In this document: piece by piece, positions 51,518 through 60,186 of the stretch | How positions within the stretch are numbered: the stretch's first letter is position 1 | How the letters are laid out: the number at the start of each line of letters is the position of its first letter | NCBI RefSeq assembly: GCF_900109165.1 | Contig: NZ_FNZF01000001.1 | Span: 673,376-737,375 of the forward strand | Reading direction: 5' to 3' | From: Bhargavaea ginsengi | Lineage (GTDB): Bacteria; Bacillota; Bacilli; Bacillales_A; Planococcaceae | DNA: 64,000 nt | Made by a program: the position numbers and the translations under genes | The notes under the pieces: generated by a model | Told to the model about the DNA's origin: nothing | The model's input: the letters and a program-made list of their open reading frames with translations, nothing else | The model's database searches: none

Positions 51518-51531
51518 TGAAAGCGCTTTTA
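51518..51531 (+). promoter_or_regulatory. cre box at the mvaA transcription start
   Basis: TGAAAGCGCTTTTA matches 13 of 14 cre positions and overlaps the predicted start site, where CcpA would block initiation or elongation. Confidence 0.7.
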
Positions 51532-51545
51532 TTTTTTGCCCTTGA

Positions 51546-51572
51546 GTTGAATCCCATTCAACAAAGTTGAAT
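51546..51572 (+). promoter_or_regulatory. Operator-like GTTGAAT repeats before mvaA
   Basis: GTTGAAT-ccc-ATTCAAC-aaa-GTTGAAT: a perfect 7-bp inverted repeat followed at equal 3-bp spacing by a third half-site. It lies in the leader just after the cre box. The XRE-cupin regulator two genes down is the likely ligand (inference). Confidence 0.6.
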
Positions 51573-51599
51573 ATTATTTTATACCTAGGAGTGATTTCG

Positions 51600-52895
51600 A
51601 TGACAAAACCGAGTTCGCGACTGCCTCAGTTTTATAAAAAGAGTGTTGAAGAGCGAATCGAACAGTTAAAAGAGATGAATGTTCTGGACGAGGAGACACT
51701 CGCCATCCTGACAGAACCGCAAGGATTGCCTATCGATATCGCCGACCGGATGATCGAGAATGTGATCGGCAATTTTGAGCTTCCGCTTGGAATCGCCAGC
51801 AACTTTATCATCAACGGCAAGGAGATTCTGATTCCGATGGCGGTTGAAGAACCGTCCGTTGTTGCTGCGGCTTCCAACATGGCTCGGATTGCGCGGAAAT
51901 CCGGCGGGTTTGAAACTTCCTATACCGGTTCCATCATGATTGCGCAGATGCACGTGCTGAACCTTGAGGATCCTGAGAAGGCTCGGGAAGTGATTGAAGC
52001 AAGCAAACAGGAGCTCTTGGAAATGGCTAATTCATATGATCAAACCTTGCATTCTCTTGGCGGCGGTGCCAAAGATATTGAAATGCGCGTTCTTCATATG
52101 AGGAATGGAGACCCTGTTCTGGCCATCCATCTCATTGTCGATGTACTGGATGCCATGGGAGCAAACGCAGTTAATACGATGACGGAGCGTCTTACACCAA
52201 AGATTGAACAATTAACTAACGGTAGCGTTCTTCTCCGGATTCTCAGCAATCTGGCAGCCTATCGTCTTGCGAAAGCAACAGTAAGAATCCCGGTTGAGCA
52301 TCTGGAAACTGATGAGTTCTCCGGTGAAGAAGTCGCACGGCGAATGGAACAGGCCAACGAAATTGCCGTGATCGACCCCTACCGCGCCGCTACCCACAAC
52401 AAGGGCATCATGAACGGGATCGACCCCGTCATTATCGCAACCGGAAATGACTGGCGCGCAATTGAGGCCGGTGCTCATGCTTACGCCTCCCTTTCCGGGC
52501 AGTACCGTGCACTTACCGAATGGCATGTCGAAGACGGGGTACTCACCGGCTCCATCGAGATTCCAATGGCGGTCGGTATTGTCGGGGGCGCAACCAAAAC
52601 CCACCCTGCTGCACAAGCCTCCCTGAAGCTGATGGGGGTTGAAAGCAGTTCGGAACTCGCACAGATCATCGCCGCAGTCGGACTCTCCCAGAACATGGCG
52701 GCTATACGAGTTCTGGCTACCGAAGGTGTTCAGCGCGGGCATATGGCCCTGCACGCAAGAAACATTGCAGTTCAGGCCGGTGCCGAGAAAGATCAGATCG
52801 ACTGGCTGTCCAACAAGATGGTGGAAATGAAAGACGTCCGGATAGATACGGCAAAAAAGCTCCTCAAAGAATTGCATGCCGGCAAGAAAGAGTGA
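51600..52895 (+). CDS. mvaA: Hydroxymethylglutaryl-CoA reductase, class II (degradative type)
   Basis: 431 residues from ATG 51600, 8 nt after TAGGAGTG. Class II HMG-CoA reductase: ENVIGNFELPLGIASNF (catalytic-site entry), MAVEEPSVVAAAS (Glu83 type), HNKGIMNGIDPVIIATGNDWRA (Lys and Asp of the catalytic set), GGATKTHPAAQ, and C-terminal GHMALHARNIA (His). In Pseudomonas mevalonii this enzyme oxidises mevalonate to HMG-CoA for growth. Here it heads an operon with an XRE-cupin regulator and a TctA-like permease, a setting that points to mevalonate catabolism, not isoprenoid synthesis. No HMG-CoA lyase lies in the window. Confidence 0.93.
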   Translation: MTKPSSRLPQFYKKSVEERIEQLKEMNVLDEETLAILTEPQGLPIDIADRMIENVIGNFELPLGIASNFIINGKEILIPMAVEEPSVVAAASNMARIARKSGGFETSYTGSIMIAQMHVLNLEDPEKAREVIEASKQELLEMANSYDQTLHSLGGGAKDIEMRVLHMRNGDPVLAIHLIVDVLDAMGANAVNTMTERLTPKIEQLTNGSVLLRILSNLAAYRLAKATVRIPVEHLETDEFSGEEVARRMEQANEIAVIDPYRAATHNKGIMNGIDPVIIATGNDWRAIEAGAHAYASLSGQYRALTEWHVEDGVLTGSIEIPMAVGIVGGATKTHPAAQASLKLMGVESSSELAQIIAAVGLSQNMAAIRVLATEGVQRGHMALHARNIAVQAGAEKDQIDWLSNKMVEMKDVRIDTAKKLLKELHAGKKE

Positions 52896-53452
52896 CGTTT
52901 ATGGCACTACAGACTACAGGACAAAAAATACGAAACCTGCGGCTCGGCAGAGGCATGACCCAGCAGCAGCTGGCCGACCAATGCGGGCTAACCAAAAGCC
53001 TGATCTCGAAAATTGAACATGGACAAACCGGTTCGGCTGTCGCCACTCTTTCAAAATTGGCGAATGCGCTGGGTGTAACCCTGTCCTGGCTTTTGCAGGA
53101 AGAAGATGCAAAGCCGCTGTCCATTACGAGAGTGAGTGAGCGGCAGGAAATCCAGGCCGGCGAAGAGGCGGGTTATCTTTATCAGACATTGGCCGTATCA
53201 TCCAGTAACACCAAAATTCAGCCGACTTTTGTCCGGGTGTTGCCGGGAAATCGGGATCTTGTGCCCTACACTCATTCTGAACACGAATTTGTCTATGTGC
53301 TGCAGGGAGAAATTGACCTTTCCTATGACGGGGAACTGACAAGATTGCGGGAAGGGGATACTGCTTACTTTGACGGAAGCAGACCGCATGTCTTTTTGCC
53401 GACGGAAGACGACAAAGAAGCCAATGTATTATCCATCTTTATTTCCAACTGA
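52892..53452 (+). CDS. XRE-family regulator with C-terminal cupin domain
   Basis: About 186 residues. GTG 52892 overlaps the mvaA stop (GTGA); ATG 52901 is the likelier start. Helix-turn-helix at about residues 10-65 (RLGRGMTQQQLADQCGLTKS, LISKIEHG), then a small-ligand cupin (about 105-185; VPYTHSEHEFVYVLQGEIDL and GDTAYFDGSRPHVF). This class binds a small metabolite in the cupin and represses or activates its own operon. Between mvaA and a permease, mevalonate or a CoA derivative is a plausible effector. Confidence 0.92.
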   Translation: MTFMALQTTGQKIRNLRLGRGMTQQQLADQCGLTKSLISKIEHGQTGSAVATLSKLANALGVTLSWLLQEEDAKPLSITRVSERQEIQAGEEAGYLYQTLAVSSSNTKIQPTFVRVLPGNRDLVPYTHSEHEFVYVLQGEIDLSYDGELTRLREGDTAYFDGSRPHVFLPTEDDKEANVLSIFISN

Positions 53453-53469
53453 TCGAAGGGGGATTTCTA

Positions 53470-53706
53470 ATGGAAAAAGAAAGGCGTTATTACGACGTCT
53501 GGGGGGATTCGGTGGATCTGAAGGATTTGCTGATTTCGATTGTTTTATGTATCACCGGTACACTAGGCGGCTATATCATCGCGCCGAATGAGCCGCCGAT
53601 GCCGCTCGTATTCGGCCTTGCCGGCGGTGTGATCGCATTTATTGCCTGCAGTGTCTTTATCCGGCCAAAACGGAATGTTCATGCCGAAGAGGAGGATGCA
53701 TCCTGA
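53470..53706 (+). CDS. Small two-helix membrane protein, TctB-like partner
   Basis: 78 residues. After a charged N-terminus (MEKERRYYDVWGDSVDLKD) come two transmembrane helices (about 20-40 and 46-65) and a short charged tail. ATG 53470 has GAAGGGGG. Its stop overlaps the ATG of the TctA-like permease (TGATG). It is too short for a standard four-helix TctB but sits in that genetic position, so it is probably the small subunit of the permease. Confidence 0.75.
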   Translation: MEKERRYYDVWGDSVDLKDLLISIVLCITGTLGGYIIAPNEPPMPLVFGLAGGVIAFIACSVFIRPKRNVHAEEEDAS

Positions 53707-55058
53707 TGGATCTCACGATTATTCTCCTTATGATCCTGGCCAGCGTCGGGGGCGCTGTTCTCTATACGCTCATCGGGATTGCACCCGGTACTGACGAGAC
53801 AGCTGTTCTGGCTCCGGTCACACTGGCAATGATCTTGCTGGGTGTTTCGCCATATGTCGTACTGGCCTTTTTCTTCTCGGCAATCGTTGCAAAGAAGCTG
53901 ACCGACTCCATTCCGGTTGCTGTCGCCGGTATTCCGGGCGGTGTCATGGCTGCACCTATGGTTGAGCACGCCATGGTCTTAAAGGAACATGGTCTGCCTG
54001 ACGTGAGTATCAGAAAAATGGCTTCCGGCTCTGTAATCGGGACCCTGGTATCCCTTCCTTTAAGTCTCTTGGTCGCCAGCCTCATTATTCCTTACGCAGA
54101 AACCATCAGTAAGCATGCCGGATTGATCTTTTTCCTGGGAGCTGTCTTCCTGGCACTCATGGCGAGCAATAAAATCCTGTCCCTGCTCATGATCCTGCCA
54201 TTTGCCCTGCTGATTCAGGGGCTCCGGCAGCTGTACTGGGAGACGGGTATTGTCCCGGCGGATACAACCGTCTTTGTTTCCTTCTTCCTTGGCATCACCA
54301 TCGGACCGGTCGTCTTTAAACTGTTCGAACTGATGAACAAAGACGTTCGGGACAAGGAGTATACCGAGAAAGAAAAGGACATCACGTTCAAGCGCCAGCA
54401 GCAATACAAAGGTTTCCCTAACCCGTTCAAGATTCTGACCAAACAGGAAATCGGAACATCCGCAGCAGGTGCCGGCCTCGGGACCCTGACGTTCTTCCTT
54501 ACACCTGTCGGGATGACGATCTTCTTGGGTGAGGCCCTGACCCGTCATATTAAAGACCCGGTCAAGCGCGCATCAAGAGCCATCTCGACGATGGACGGGC
54601 TGACCAATGCTTCCTATATTTCCGGTACTCTGATCCCTCTTCTGGCAATCGGACTTCCGCTTTCGCCAATGGCCATCGGACCGGCAAACGCACTGTTCAA
54701 TGCACCGCCTGTCATGACGCCCGAGAATAACTTCCACCATATCATGTCGATGAGTGAGATTATGATTGCCGCAGTTATCGGATCGGCCGTTGCCATTGTC
54801 CTGACCTTCTATGCGACAATCAAATACTCCAACCAAATCTGTGCCTTCGTATTTAAGCGTATTCCGCACGAAGCACTCATTGGACTCTTTGCAGGACTCG
54901 TCGTTATGCTCGCATTCATGGACGCCGGCTGGGTCAATATCTTCGGCGTGCTGCTTGTTGCACTAATCTCAGGGCTCTTACACCGGTTTGGCGTCAACTA
55001 TGGGGTGATGTTCATGGTTCTTTATGCGGCGCCTTGGTTGATGGGTGTAATTGGCTAA
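53706..55058 (+). CDS. TctA-family large permease without a cognate receptor
   Basis: 450 residues with about 11-12 membrane helices. TctA-like blocks: LYTLIGIAPGTDETAVLAPVTLAM at the start (the family GLLPG loop here reads GIAPG), AVAGIPGGVMAAPMVEHA, and ALTRHIKDPVKRASRAISTMDG followed by IPLLAIGLPLSPMAIGPANAL. No TctC-type lipoprotein is encoded in the operon, so it either works alone as a secondary carrier or borrows a receptor. In the mvaA operon its cargo is most simply mevalonate or a related hydroxy acid (inference). A strong terminator follows. Confidence 0.85.
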   Translation: MDLTIILLMILASVGGAVLYTLIGIAPGTDETAVLAPVTLAMILLGVSPYVVLAFFFSAIVAKKLTDSIPVAVAGIPGGVMAAPMVEHAMVLKEHGLPDVSIRKMASGSVIGTLVSLPLSLLVASLIIPYAETISKHAGLIFFLGAVFLALMASNKILSLLMILPFALLIQGLRQLYWETGIVPADTTVFVSFFLGITIGPVVFKLFELMNKDVRDKEYTEKEKDITFKRQQQYKGFPNPFKILTKQEIGTSAAGAGLGTLTFFLTPVGMTIFLGEALTRHIKDPVKRASRAISTMDGLTNASYISGTLIPLLAIGLPLSPMAIGPANALFNAPPVMTPENNFHHIMSMSEIMIAAVIGSAVAIVLTFYATIKYSNQICAFVFKRIPHEALIGLFAGLVVMLAFMDAGWVNIFGVLLVALISGLLHRFGVNYGVMFMVLYAAPWLMGVIG

Positions 55059-55073
55059 ACCAAATCGTTACTA

Positions 55074-55119
55074 TACAAAGAAGACGACACCGGACTTCAC
55101 TGGTGTCGTCTTCTTTGTA
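55074..55119. terminator. Bidirectional terminator after the mvaA operon
   Basis: TACAAAGAAGACGACACC / GGTGTCGTCTTCTTTGTA, a perfect 18-bp stem with a 10-base loop. Confidence 0.95.
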
Positions 55120-55143
55120 CCTTATACATAAACATCCAATCCA

Positions 55144-55175
55144 GGTAGCCACTCACCCTCCCAAGGTAACCACTC
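55144..55175 (+). repeat. 21-bp-period repeat, core GGTAACCACTC (two units)
   Basis: GGTAGCCACTC at 55144 and GGTAACCACTC at 55165, exactly 21 bp apart, between two terminators of convergent operons. Confidence 0.7.
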
Positions 55176-55189
55176 CTATCCCGTACACA

Positions 55190-55225
55190 AAGACCGCCCG
55201 GAGAGTCTTCCCTCCGGACGGTCTT
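55190..55225 (-). terminator. Terminator of the acetoacetate operon
   Basis: AAGACCG-t-CCGGAG / CTCCGG-g-CGGTCTT on the minus strand, with an 8-base loop and a short TTTGTGT tail. Confidence 0.7.
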
Positions 55226-55246
55226 CGAATTAGAGACATCTTTTCC

Positions 55247-57235
55247 TTATCCAAACAGCTTCTCTGTACTCTTCCCCTTTAATTCCCCCGCCAGCTCCAT
55301 AAAGAACGGCAGCGATTCCGGGTTGCTCATGGAGTCCGGATTAATCACGCGTTCGGGCTCAAACCCGAGAAGAAGCTTCCGAATCGGCACTTCCAGCTTT
55401 TTGCCGTTCAGGGTTTTCGGGATGTCGGATACTTCGTAGATTTGGTCCGGCACGAAGCGCGGAGAGAGTTCCTCTCGGATCTGTTTTTTGATCTGGGCGG
55501 CCAGGTTCTCGTCGAGTTGGGCGCCTTCTTTCAATACAACAAACAGCAGCAGTGACGCCGTTTTTCCGATCATCTCAAGGTCGATGACGAGGCTGTCGAA
55601 TACGTCATCCACGCCTGCGATGATTCGGTACAGGTCGCTCGTCCCCATCCGGACACCGGAACGGTTGATCGTGGAGTCGGAGCGGCCGTAGATGATGCAC
55701 CGTCCTTCCCCATCGATTTTGATCCAGTCGCCGTGTTTCCAGATGCCCGGGTAGTCGTCGAAATAGCTTTCATGGTAACGTTCGTTGTTCTGGTCACCCC
55801 AGAAGTAGATCGGCATGCTTGGCATCGGTTTCGTGATGACAAGTTCGCCCACTTCGTCGGTCAGGGAATAGCCTTGTTCGTCAAACGCTTCTGCTGCCAC
55901 GCCCAGCGACCGTCCCTGGATTTCCCCGATGCGCACCGGGTCGATCGGGACGCCACCCACGAAGCCCCCGGCGATATCCGTTCCGCCGCTGACTGATACG
56001 AGCCAGACATCAGATTTCACATGGTCATATACCCACCGGTAACTCTCTGCCGTGAGCGGTGCGCCTGTGGAGAAAACGGATTTCAGCTTACTTAGATCGT
56101 ATTTCTCCTTCGGGCTGACGCCCATTTTGGATGAGCTGGCGATAAACGGCGCACTCGTACCGAAGAAGGTGATGCCGGTTTCTTCCGCCAGTTCCCAGAG
56201 GACATTCATGTCCGGATTCGAAGGGCTGCCGTCATATAGGACGATTGTTGAGCCGGCCTGCCAGCTTCCGACCAGCAGGTTCCACATGATCCAGCCGGTT
56301 GAGGAAAACCAGAAGACGACGTCATCCGGCCCCAGGTCATGCTGGATGGTCATCAATTTCTTGGTTTCCAGAACGATTCCGCCGTGGCTGTGGACAATCG
56401 GCTTCGGAAGTCCCGTAGTCCCGGACGAATAGACGATCCAGAGCGGATGGCTGAACGGGAGCCGCTCCGCAGCAAGCGGGACATCTTCCTGCAGCAAGCT
56501 TTCCCAGGCCATGCAGTCCTCTGGCACGTCTTCCTGGATATACGGGACGAAAATCGTATGCTGGACCGTCTGCAGCTGCTTCCGGATGGTCTCCACGTCA
56601 CCGCGTCTGTCAAACGTCTTTCCATTATAGGAATAGCCGTCGACCGCAATCAGGACGACGGGCTCGATCTGGCCGAACCGGGTGACCACGCTGTCGGATC
56701 CGAAATCAGGTGCGCATATTGACCAGACGGCACCGATGCTTGCGGCTGCCAGGAAGCCGATCGCCGCTTCCGGTATATTCGGCAGGTAGGCCGCGACCCG
56801 GTCGCCCGGCTTCACGCCCATGTCCCGGAGGTTCTTGGCGACTGACGCCACCTGCTTCTCCAGCTCCCCCCAGCTGATCGAACGGGTCGGAAGAAATTCG
56901 GAGCGCGCATAAAGCGCAGGCCGGTCCGCTTCCCGGTTCGAGAAGACGTTTTCCGTGAAGTTCAGCGACGCCCCCTGGAACCACCGGGTCTCCATCATGG
57001 AGCTGCCTTCCAATACATTCGTATAGGATGGGTCACCGACCACACCGGTGTATTCCCAGATGCTTTCCCAGAACGCCTCCAGCTCATCCACAGACCACTT
57101 CCACAATTCCGGATACTGGCTGACTTCTACACCTTTTTCTTTCTTGAGCCAGGCTATGAAATCCCACATGACCGTCTGTTCAATTCTCTGTTTGGAAGGT
57201 GCCCAGATAACCTCCCCTTGTGCGGTTGCTGTCAT
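55247..57235 (-). CDS. Acetoacetyl-CoA synthetase
   Basis: 662 residues, the length of acetoacetate-CoA ligases. An N-terminal acetyl-CoA-synthetase-type extension (PELWKWSVDELEAFWESIWE, WFQGASLNFTENVF) precedes the ANL core: VYSSGTTGLPKPIVHSHGG (P-loop), SVSGGTDIAGGFVGG (A5 region, matching AacS rather than ACS) and the C-terminal lysine in PKTLNGKKLEVPI. It activates acetoacetate to acetoacetyl-CoA. ATG 57235 overlaps the upstream ligase gene by 4 nt. With AtoE it forms an acetoacetate-uptake and activation set. Confidence 0.93.
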   Translation of the reverse strand: MTATAQGEVIWAPSKQRIEQTVMWDFIAWLKKEKGVEVSQYPELWKWSVDELEAFWESIWEYTGVVGDPSYTNVLEGSSMMETRWFQGASLNFTENVFSNREADRPALYARSEFLPTRSISWGELEKQVASVAKNLRDMGVKPGDRVAAYLPNIPEAAIGFLAAASIGAVWSICAPDFGSDSVVTRFGQIEPVVLIAVDGYSYNGKTFDRRGDVETIRKQLQTVQHTIFVPYIQEDVPEDCMAWESLLQEDVPLAAERLPFSHPLWIVYSSGTTGLPKPIVHSHGGIVLETKKLMTIQHDLGPDDVVFWFSSTGWIMWNLLVGSWQAGSTIVLYDGSPSNPDMNVLWELAEETGITFFGTSAPFIASSSKMGVSPKEKYDLSKLKSVFSTGAPLTAESYRWVYDHVKSDVWLVSVSGGTDIAGGFVGGVPIDPVRIGEIQGRSLGVAAEAFDEQGYSLTDEVGELVITKPMPSMPIYFWGDQNNERYHESYFDDYPGIWKHGDWIKIDGEGRCIIYGRSDSTINRSGVRMGTSDLYRIIAGVDDVFDSLVIDLEMIGKTASLLLFVVLKEGAQLDENLAAQIKKQIREELSPRFVPDQIYEVSDIPKTLNGKKLEVPIRKLLLGFEPERVINPDSMSNPESLPFFMELAGELKGKSTEKLFG

Positions 57236-58761
57236 TTCACTTCCCCCTTCACCCTCAATAAGTTTTTTTGAATCTTCCCGATAGATGTCCTTGGGAAGTC
57301 GTCAATGATCCGGAATTCCTGGGGCACTTTAAAGTAGGAGAGCCGTTCTTTGCAGAAGTTCTCCAATTCACCTTCCGTCACCTGTTCCCCGTCAAACAGT
57401 TTGATGTAGGCGACGACCTTCTCTTCACGCAGAGCATCCGGCTCGCCGATTACGGCACAATCTTGGATTGAGGGGTGATCGGACAGCACATTCTCCACTT
57501 CAATCGAAGAGATGTTTTCTCCAGCCCGCTTGATCATGTCTTTGTTTCGGTCGACAAACCAGATGAACCCCTCTTCATTCATATAGCCGTTATCCCCGGT
57601 GTGCAGCCAGCCATTCTGAAGGGTCTGTGCCGTCGCTTCGGGATTTTTTAAATATCCTTTCATCAGTGACGGGCTCTTGATCAGAATCTCTCCCGTTTCC
57701 CCGAAAGGCAGTTCTTCTCCATCAGGATCGGCAATTTTCACCTCATGTCCAAGCGCCGGCTTTCCGATTGGGACAATGCCGGTCTCCGGATCGCGGACCA
57801 TCTCTTCATAAATGGGTGTGACGATATTGGTCGTGATGGACTCCGTCATACCGAACCACTGATACAGATGGATGCCAAACCGCTCCCGGAATTTCTGCAG
57901 ATCAGGATAAGTGACGAACAGTCCATAACCCGCCCTCTTGAGGGAATGCCGCTTTTCCTTTGGATGTTCAGGACGTTCAAGAAGCATTTTGATCACTGTA
58001 GCGACGAGGCTGGATACGGTCGGCTTGTAACGGTCGACCGCATCCCAAAAACCGGAAGAACTGAACCGCTCCTGCAGGATGATGGTTCCGCCGGCGACCA
58101 AGGCAGCCATTGACGTGTAATACTGGGAGTTCGCATGAAACAACGGTAGAAAGATCAGATACCGGTCTTCCGGTGTCAACTGCTGATAGAGAACTGAGGA
58201 ATGACCTGCAAACAGATAGTTCTCATGCGTGATCAGAACTCCTTTGGGCTTTGCCGTTGTGCCGGATGTATACATGATACACGCTGTATCCGCAGCATTT
58301 GCCTGACATTTCACATCATCATCGGTCATGCTGTGCCGTCCCTCTTCAAAGCTTCTTCCGCTCTCCTGGATAAAAGCCAGATCCATCTTTTCAGCCACTT
58401 CCAGATGACCTTCACCGACCAGCCGCTCTTCAAAAATGAATCCCCGGCTTTCCGAATGGTCAAGGAAGTACTCCAGCTCAGAGGGAGTGGAAGCCGTATT
58501 AACCGGGAGCATCACTGCCCCGAGCGCCCCGCATGCATACCACACATCGTAAAAAAGAGGAGAATTGGACAGGAATGCCGCGACCGTGTGGCCCTTTCCG
58601 ATTCCTTTTGATGAAAGCCACCTGGCAGTGCGATTAGCTCTTCCAAGCATGTCCTGATAGGAGATCTCTTCATCTTCAAATAACAGAAATGGCTTGTCTC
58701 CATATCTCCTGGTCTGTTTTTGCAGCAATGTATATAGGGTCTGATTCCCATGTGTGAGCAT
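57232..58761 (-). CDS. Acyl-CoA synthetase (ANL superfamily)
   Basis: 509 residues with all adenylation motifs: CIMYTSGTTAKPKGVLITHENY, WFGMTESITTNIVTP, GWLHTGDNGYMNEEGFIWFVDRNKDMIKRAGENIS and the C-terminal TSIGKIQKNLLR lysine. The pattern is closest to fatty-acid or carnitine/crotonobetaine-CoA ligases (CaiC-like). The substrate is a short or medium acid different from that of AacS. ATG 58761 has AAGGAGG; it is 19 bp after atoE. Confidence 0.9.
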   Translation of the reverse strand: MLTHGNQTLYTLLQKQTRRYGDKPFLLFEDEEISYQDMLGRANRTARWLSSKGIGKGHTVAAFLSNSPLFYDVWYACGALGAVMLPVNTASTPSELEYFLDHSESRGFIFEERLVGEGHLEVAEKMDLAFIQESGRSFEEGRHSMTDDDVKCQANAADTACIMYTSGTTAKPKGVLITHENYLFAGHSSVLYQQLTPEDRYLIFLPLFHANSQYYTSMAALVAGGTIILQERFSSSGFWDAVDRYKPTVSSLVATVIKMLLERPEHPKEKRHSLKRAGYGLFVTYPDLQKFRERFGIHLYQWFGMTESITTNIVTPIYEEMVRDPETGIVPIGKPALGHEVKIADPDGEELPFGETGEILIKSPSLMKGYLKNPEATAQTLQNGWLHTGDNGYMNEEGFIWFVDRNKDMIKRAGENISSIEVENVLSDHPSIQDCAVIGEPDALREEKVVAYIKLFDGEQVTEGELENFCKERLSYFKVPQEFRIIDDFPRTSIGKIQKNLLRVKGEVK

Positions 58762-58780
58762 GACCGTCCTCCTTACCTGG

Positions 58781-60109
58781 TCAGAACAATAAAGGTGCGA
58801 CTGTTACAATTACGCCGGATAATATAAAGAGAAGAATCATAGAGACAAGACAATACCCCCAAATATCCTTCAGTCCCAGCCCAGACAAACCGAGTGCCGG
58901 CAGGACGAAGAACGGCTGCATGAGATTGGTGACAAGGTCCCCGATTGTCACTGTATTGACCGCGGAAGAAACAGAGATCCCCAATTGTTGGGCTGCCTCG
59001 ACCATAATAGGCCCCTGAATTTGCCACTGCCCACCTGCAGAAGGAACAAAAACGTTGACGATAGCCGCAGAAAGGAAGGATAGGAACGGGAAGGTATATT
59101 CATTGGAAATCGCAACCAGGCCTTCGGTAATGACTGAGATCAATCCGGAACCAGCCATCATTCCCATGATTCCCGCGTAGAATGGAAACTGCAGAAGGAT
59201 ACCGGAAGCAGAGGGCATACCTGACGTGATCGCATTGATATAACTCATCGGAGTACCGTGGAGCGCAAGCCCCAGGATGATAAAGAAGAAGTTCAGGATA
59301 TTCAGCTCCAGATTAAAGCCGTTTTGCGAGAAGTACTGAAATAACCAGATCACCCCAAGGGCTACGAGAATATAGTTGATGAGACGACTGTTGTCCATTT
59401 TTTCGGCAAAGGTGACTGCGTTTACTTTCTCTGGCTTCTTAAACTGCTCACTTTCTCCCTCGAAAGGAACAACTTCATCCGGCTTAGGCATCATTTTCAA
59501 GTACGCATACATGACGATAAGAAGCCCCAGGAAAGCGGTCAAAAGAAGGGTCGGACTAAAAATGGTTTCCGAAAGCGGGATGAGTCCAATCTTATCTTCC
59601 AGTGAATGACCAGGTGTGTTGACAAGGAGCGGTGCCGTGACCGTGATACTCGCCGGCAGTATTGCGACAGTCCCTGTATAAGCTGCGGCAATCAGAAGAC
59701 GGAAGTCGGCTGTCTTCACATTTTTCGCCACTTCAATCGCGAAGAGGGTTCCCAACACAAAGCCAAGGCCCCAGCTAAGATATCCGGCAGCAGCTGCAAC
59801 CAAAATTGTAATGAGTACAGCTGATTTCTGGTTTTTGGGGATGGAGGCCATCCGGATCAGGAGCTTCTCGACGGGAGGTGCCTTAACAAGGGCATAACCC
59901 GTAATTAGAATTAGAATCATCTGCGTGGTAAAGGCAAGGAAATTCCAGAATCCGCCGTACCAATGCCCAGTCATTTCAAACAAAGACTGTTGCGTGACGG
60001 TCATTCCGAGAATAAGAGTCAAAAACGTCAGCAAGATGGCAAAGATAAATGCGTTTGGCAGGTAGTTTTCGACCCCCACCTTGAATCGTTGCGAGACTGC
60101 ACGTAACAT
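58781..60109 (-). CDS. atoE: Short-chain fatty acid transporter AtoE family
   Basis: 442 residues with about 12 membrane helices. AtoE-type features are WGLGFVLGTLFAIEVAKNV, QFPFYAGIMGMMAGSGLISVI and FVPSAGGQWQIQGPIMVEAAQQLG. It imports acetoacetate, butyrate or similar short acids. First gene of atoE-ligase-AacS. ATG 60109 has GGGGGAG. The upstream region holds a cre-like box and two TetR-type operators. Confidence 0.92.
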   Translation of the reverse strand: MLRAVSQRFKVGVENYLPNAFIFAILLTFLTLILGMTVTQQSLFEMTGHWYGGFWNFLAFTTQMILILITGYALVKAPPVEKLLIRMASIPKNQKSAVLITILVAAAAGYLSWGLGFVLGTLFAIEVAKNVKTADFRLLIAAAYTGTVAILPASITVTAPLLVNTPGHSLEDKIGLIPLSETIFSPTLLLTAFLGLLIVMYAYLKMMPKPDEVVPFEGESEQFKKPEKVNAVTFAEKMDNSRLINYILVALGVIWLFQYFSQNGFNLELNILNFFFIILGLALHGTPMSYINAITSGMPSASGILLQFPFYAGIMGMMAGSGLISVITEGLVAISNEYTFPFLSFLSAAIVNVFVPSAGGQWQIQGPIMVEAAQQLGISVSSAVNTVTIGDLVTNLMQPFFVLPALGLSGLGLKDIWGYCLVSMILLFILSGVIVTVAPLLF

Positions 60110-60125
60110 CAGTTCTCCCCCTTTT

Positions 60126-60139
60126 TGAATACGCTTACA
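60126..60139. promoter_or_regulatory. cre-like box before atoE
   Basis: TGAATACGCTTACA matches 13 of 14 positions of TGWAANCGNTNWCA, 17 bp before the atoE start. Confidence 0.6.
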
Positions 60140-60186
60140 TTTCTATTGAAGTTACTTTACAAAAACACTTCCGACAGGAATAATGA

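Noticed and set aside
51600-52895. HMG-CoA reductase as an isoprenoid biosynthesis gene
   Set aside because: It is class II, lies in an operon with a regulator and permease, carries a cre box at its promoter, and no other mevalonate pathway gene is nearby; degradation is more likely, though not proven.
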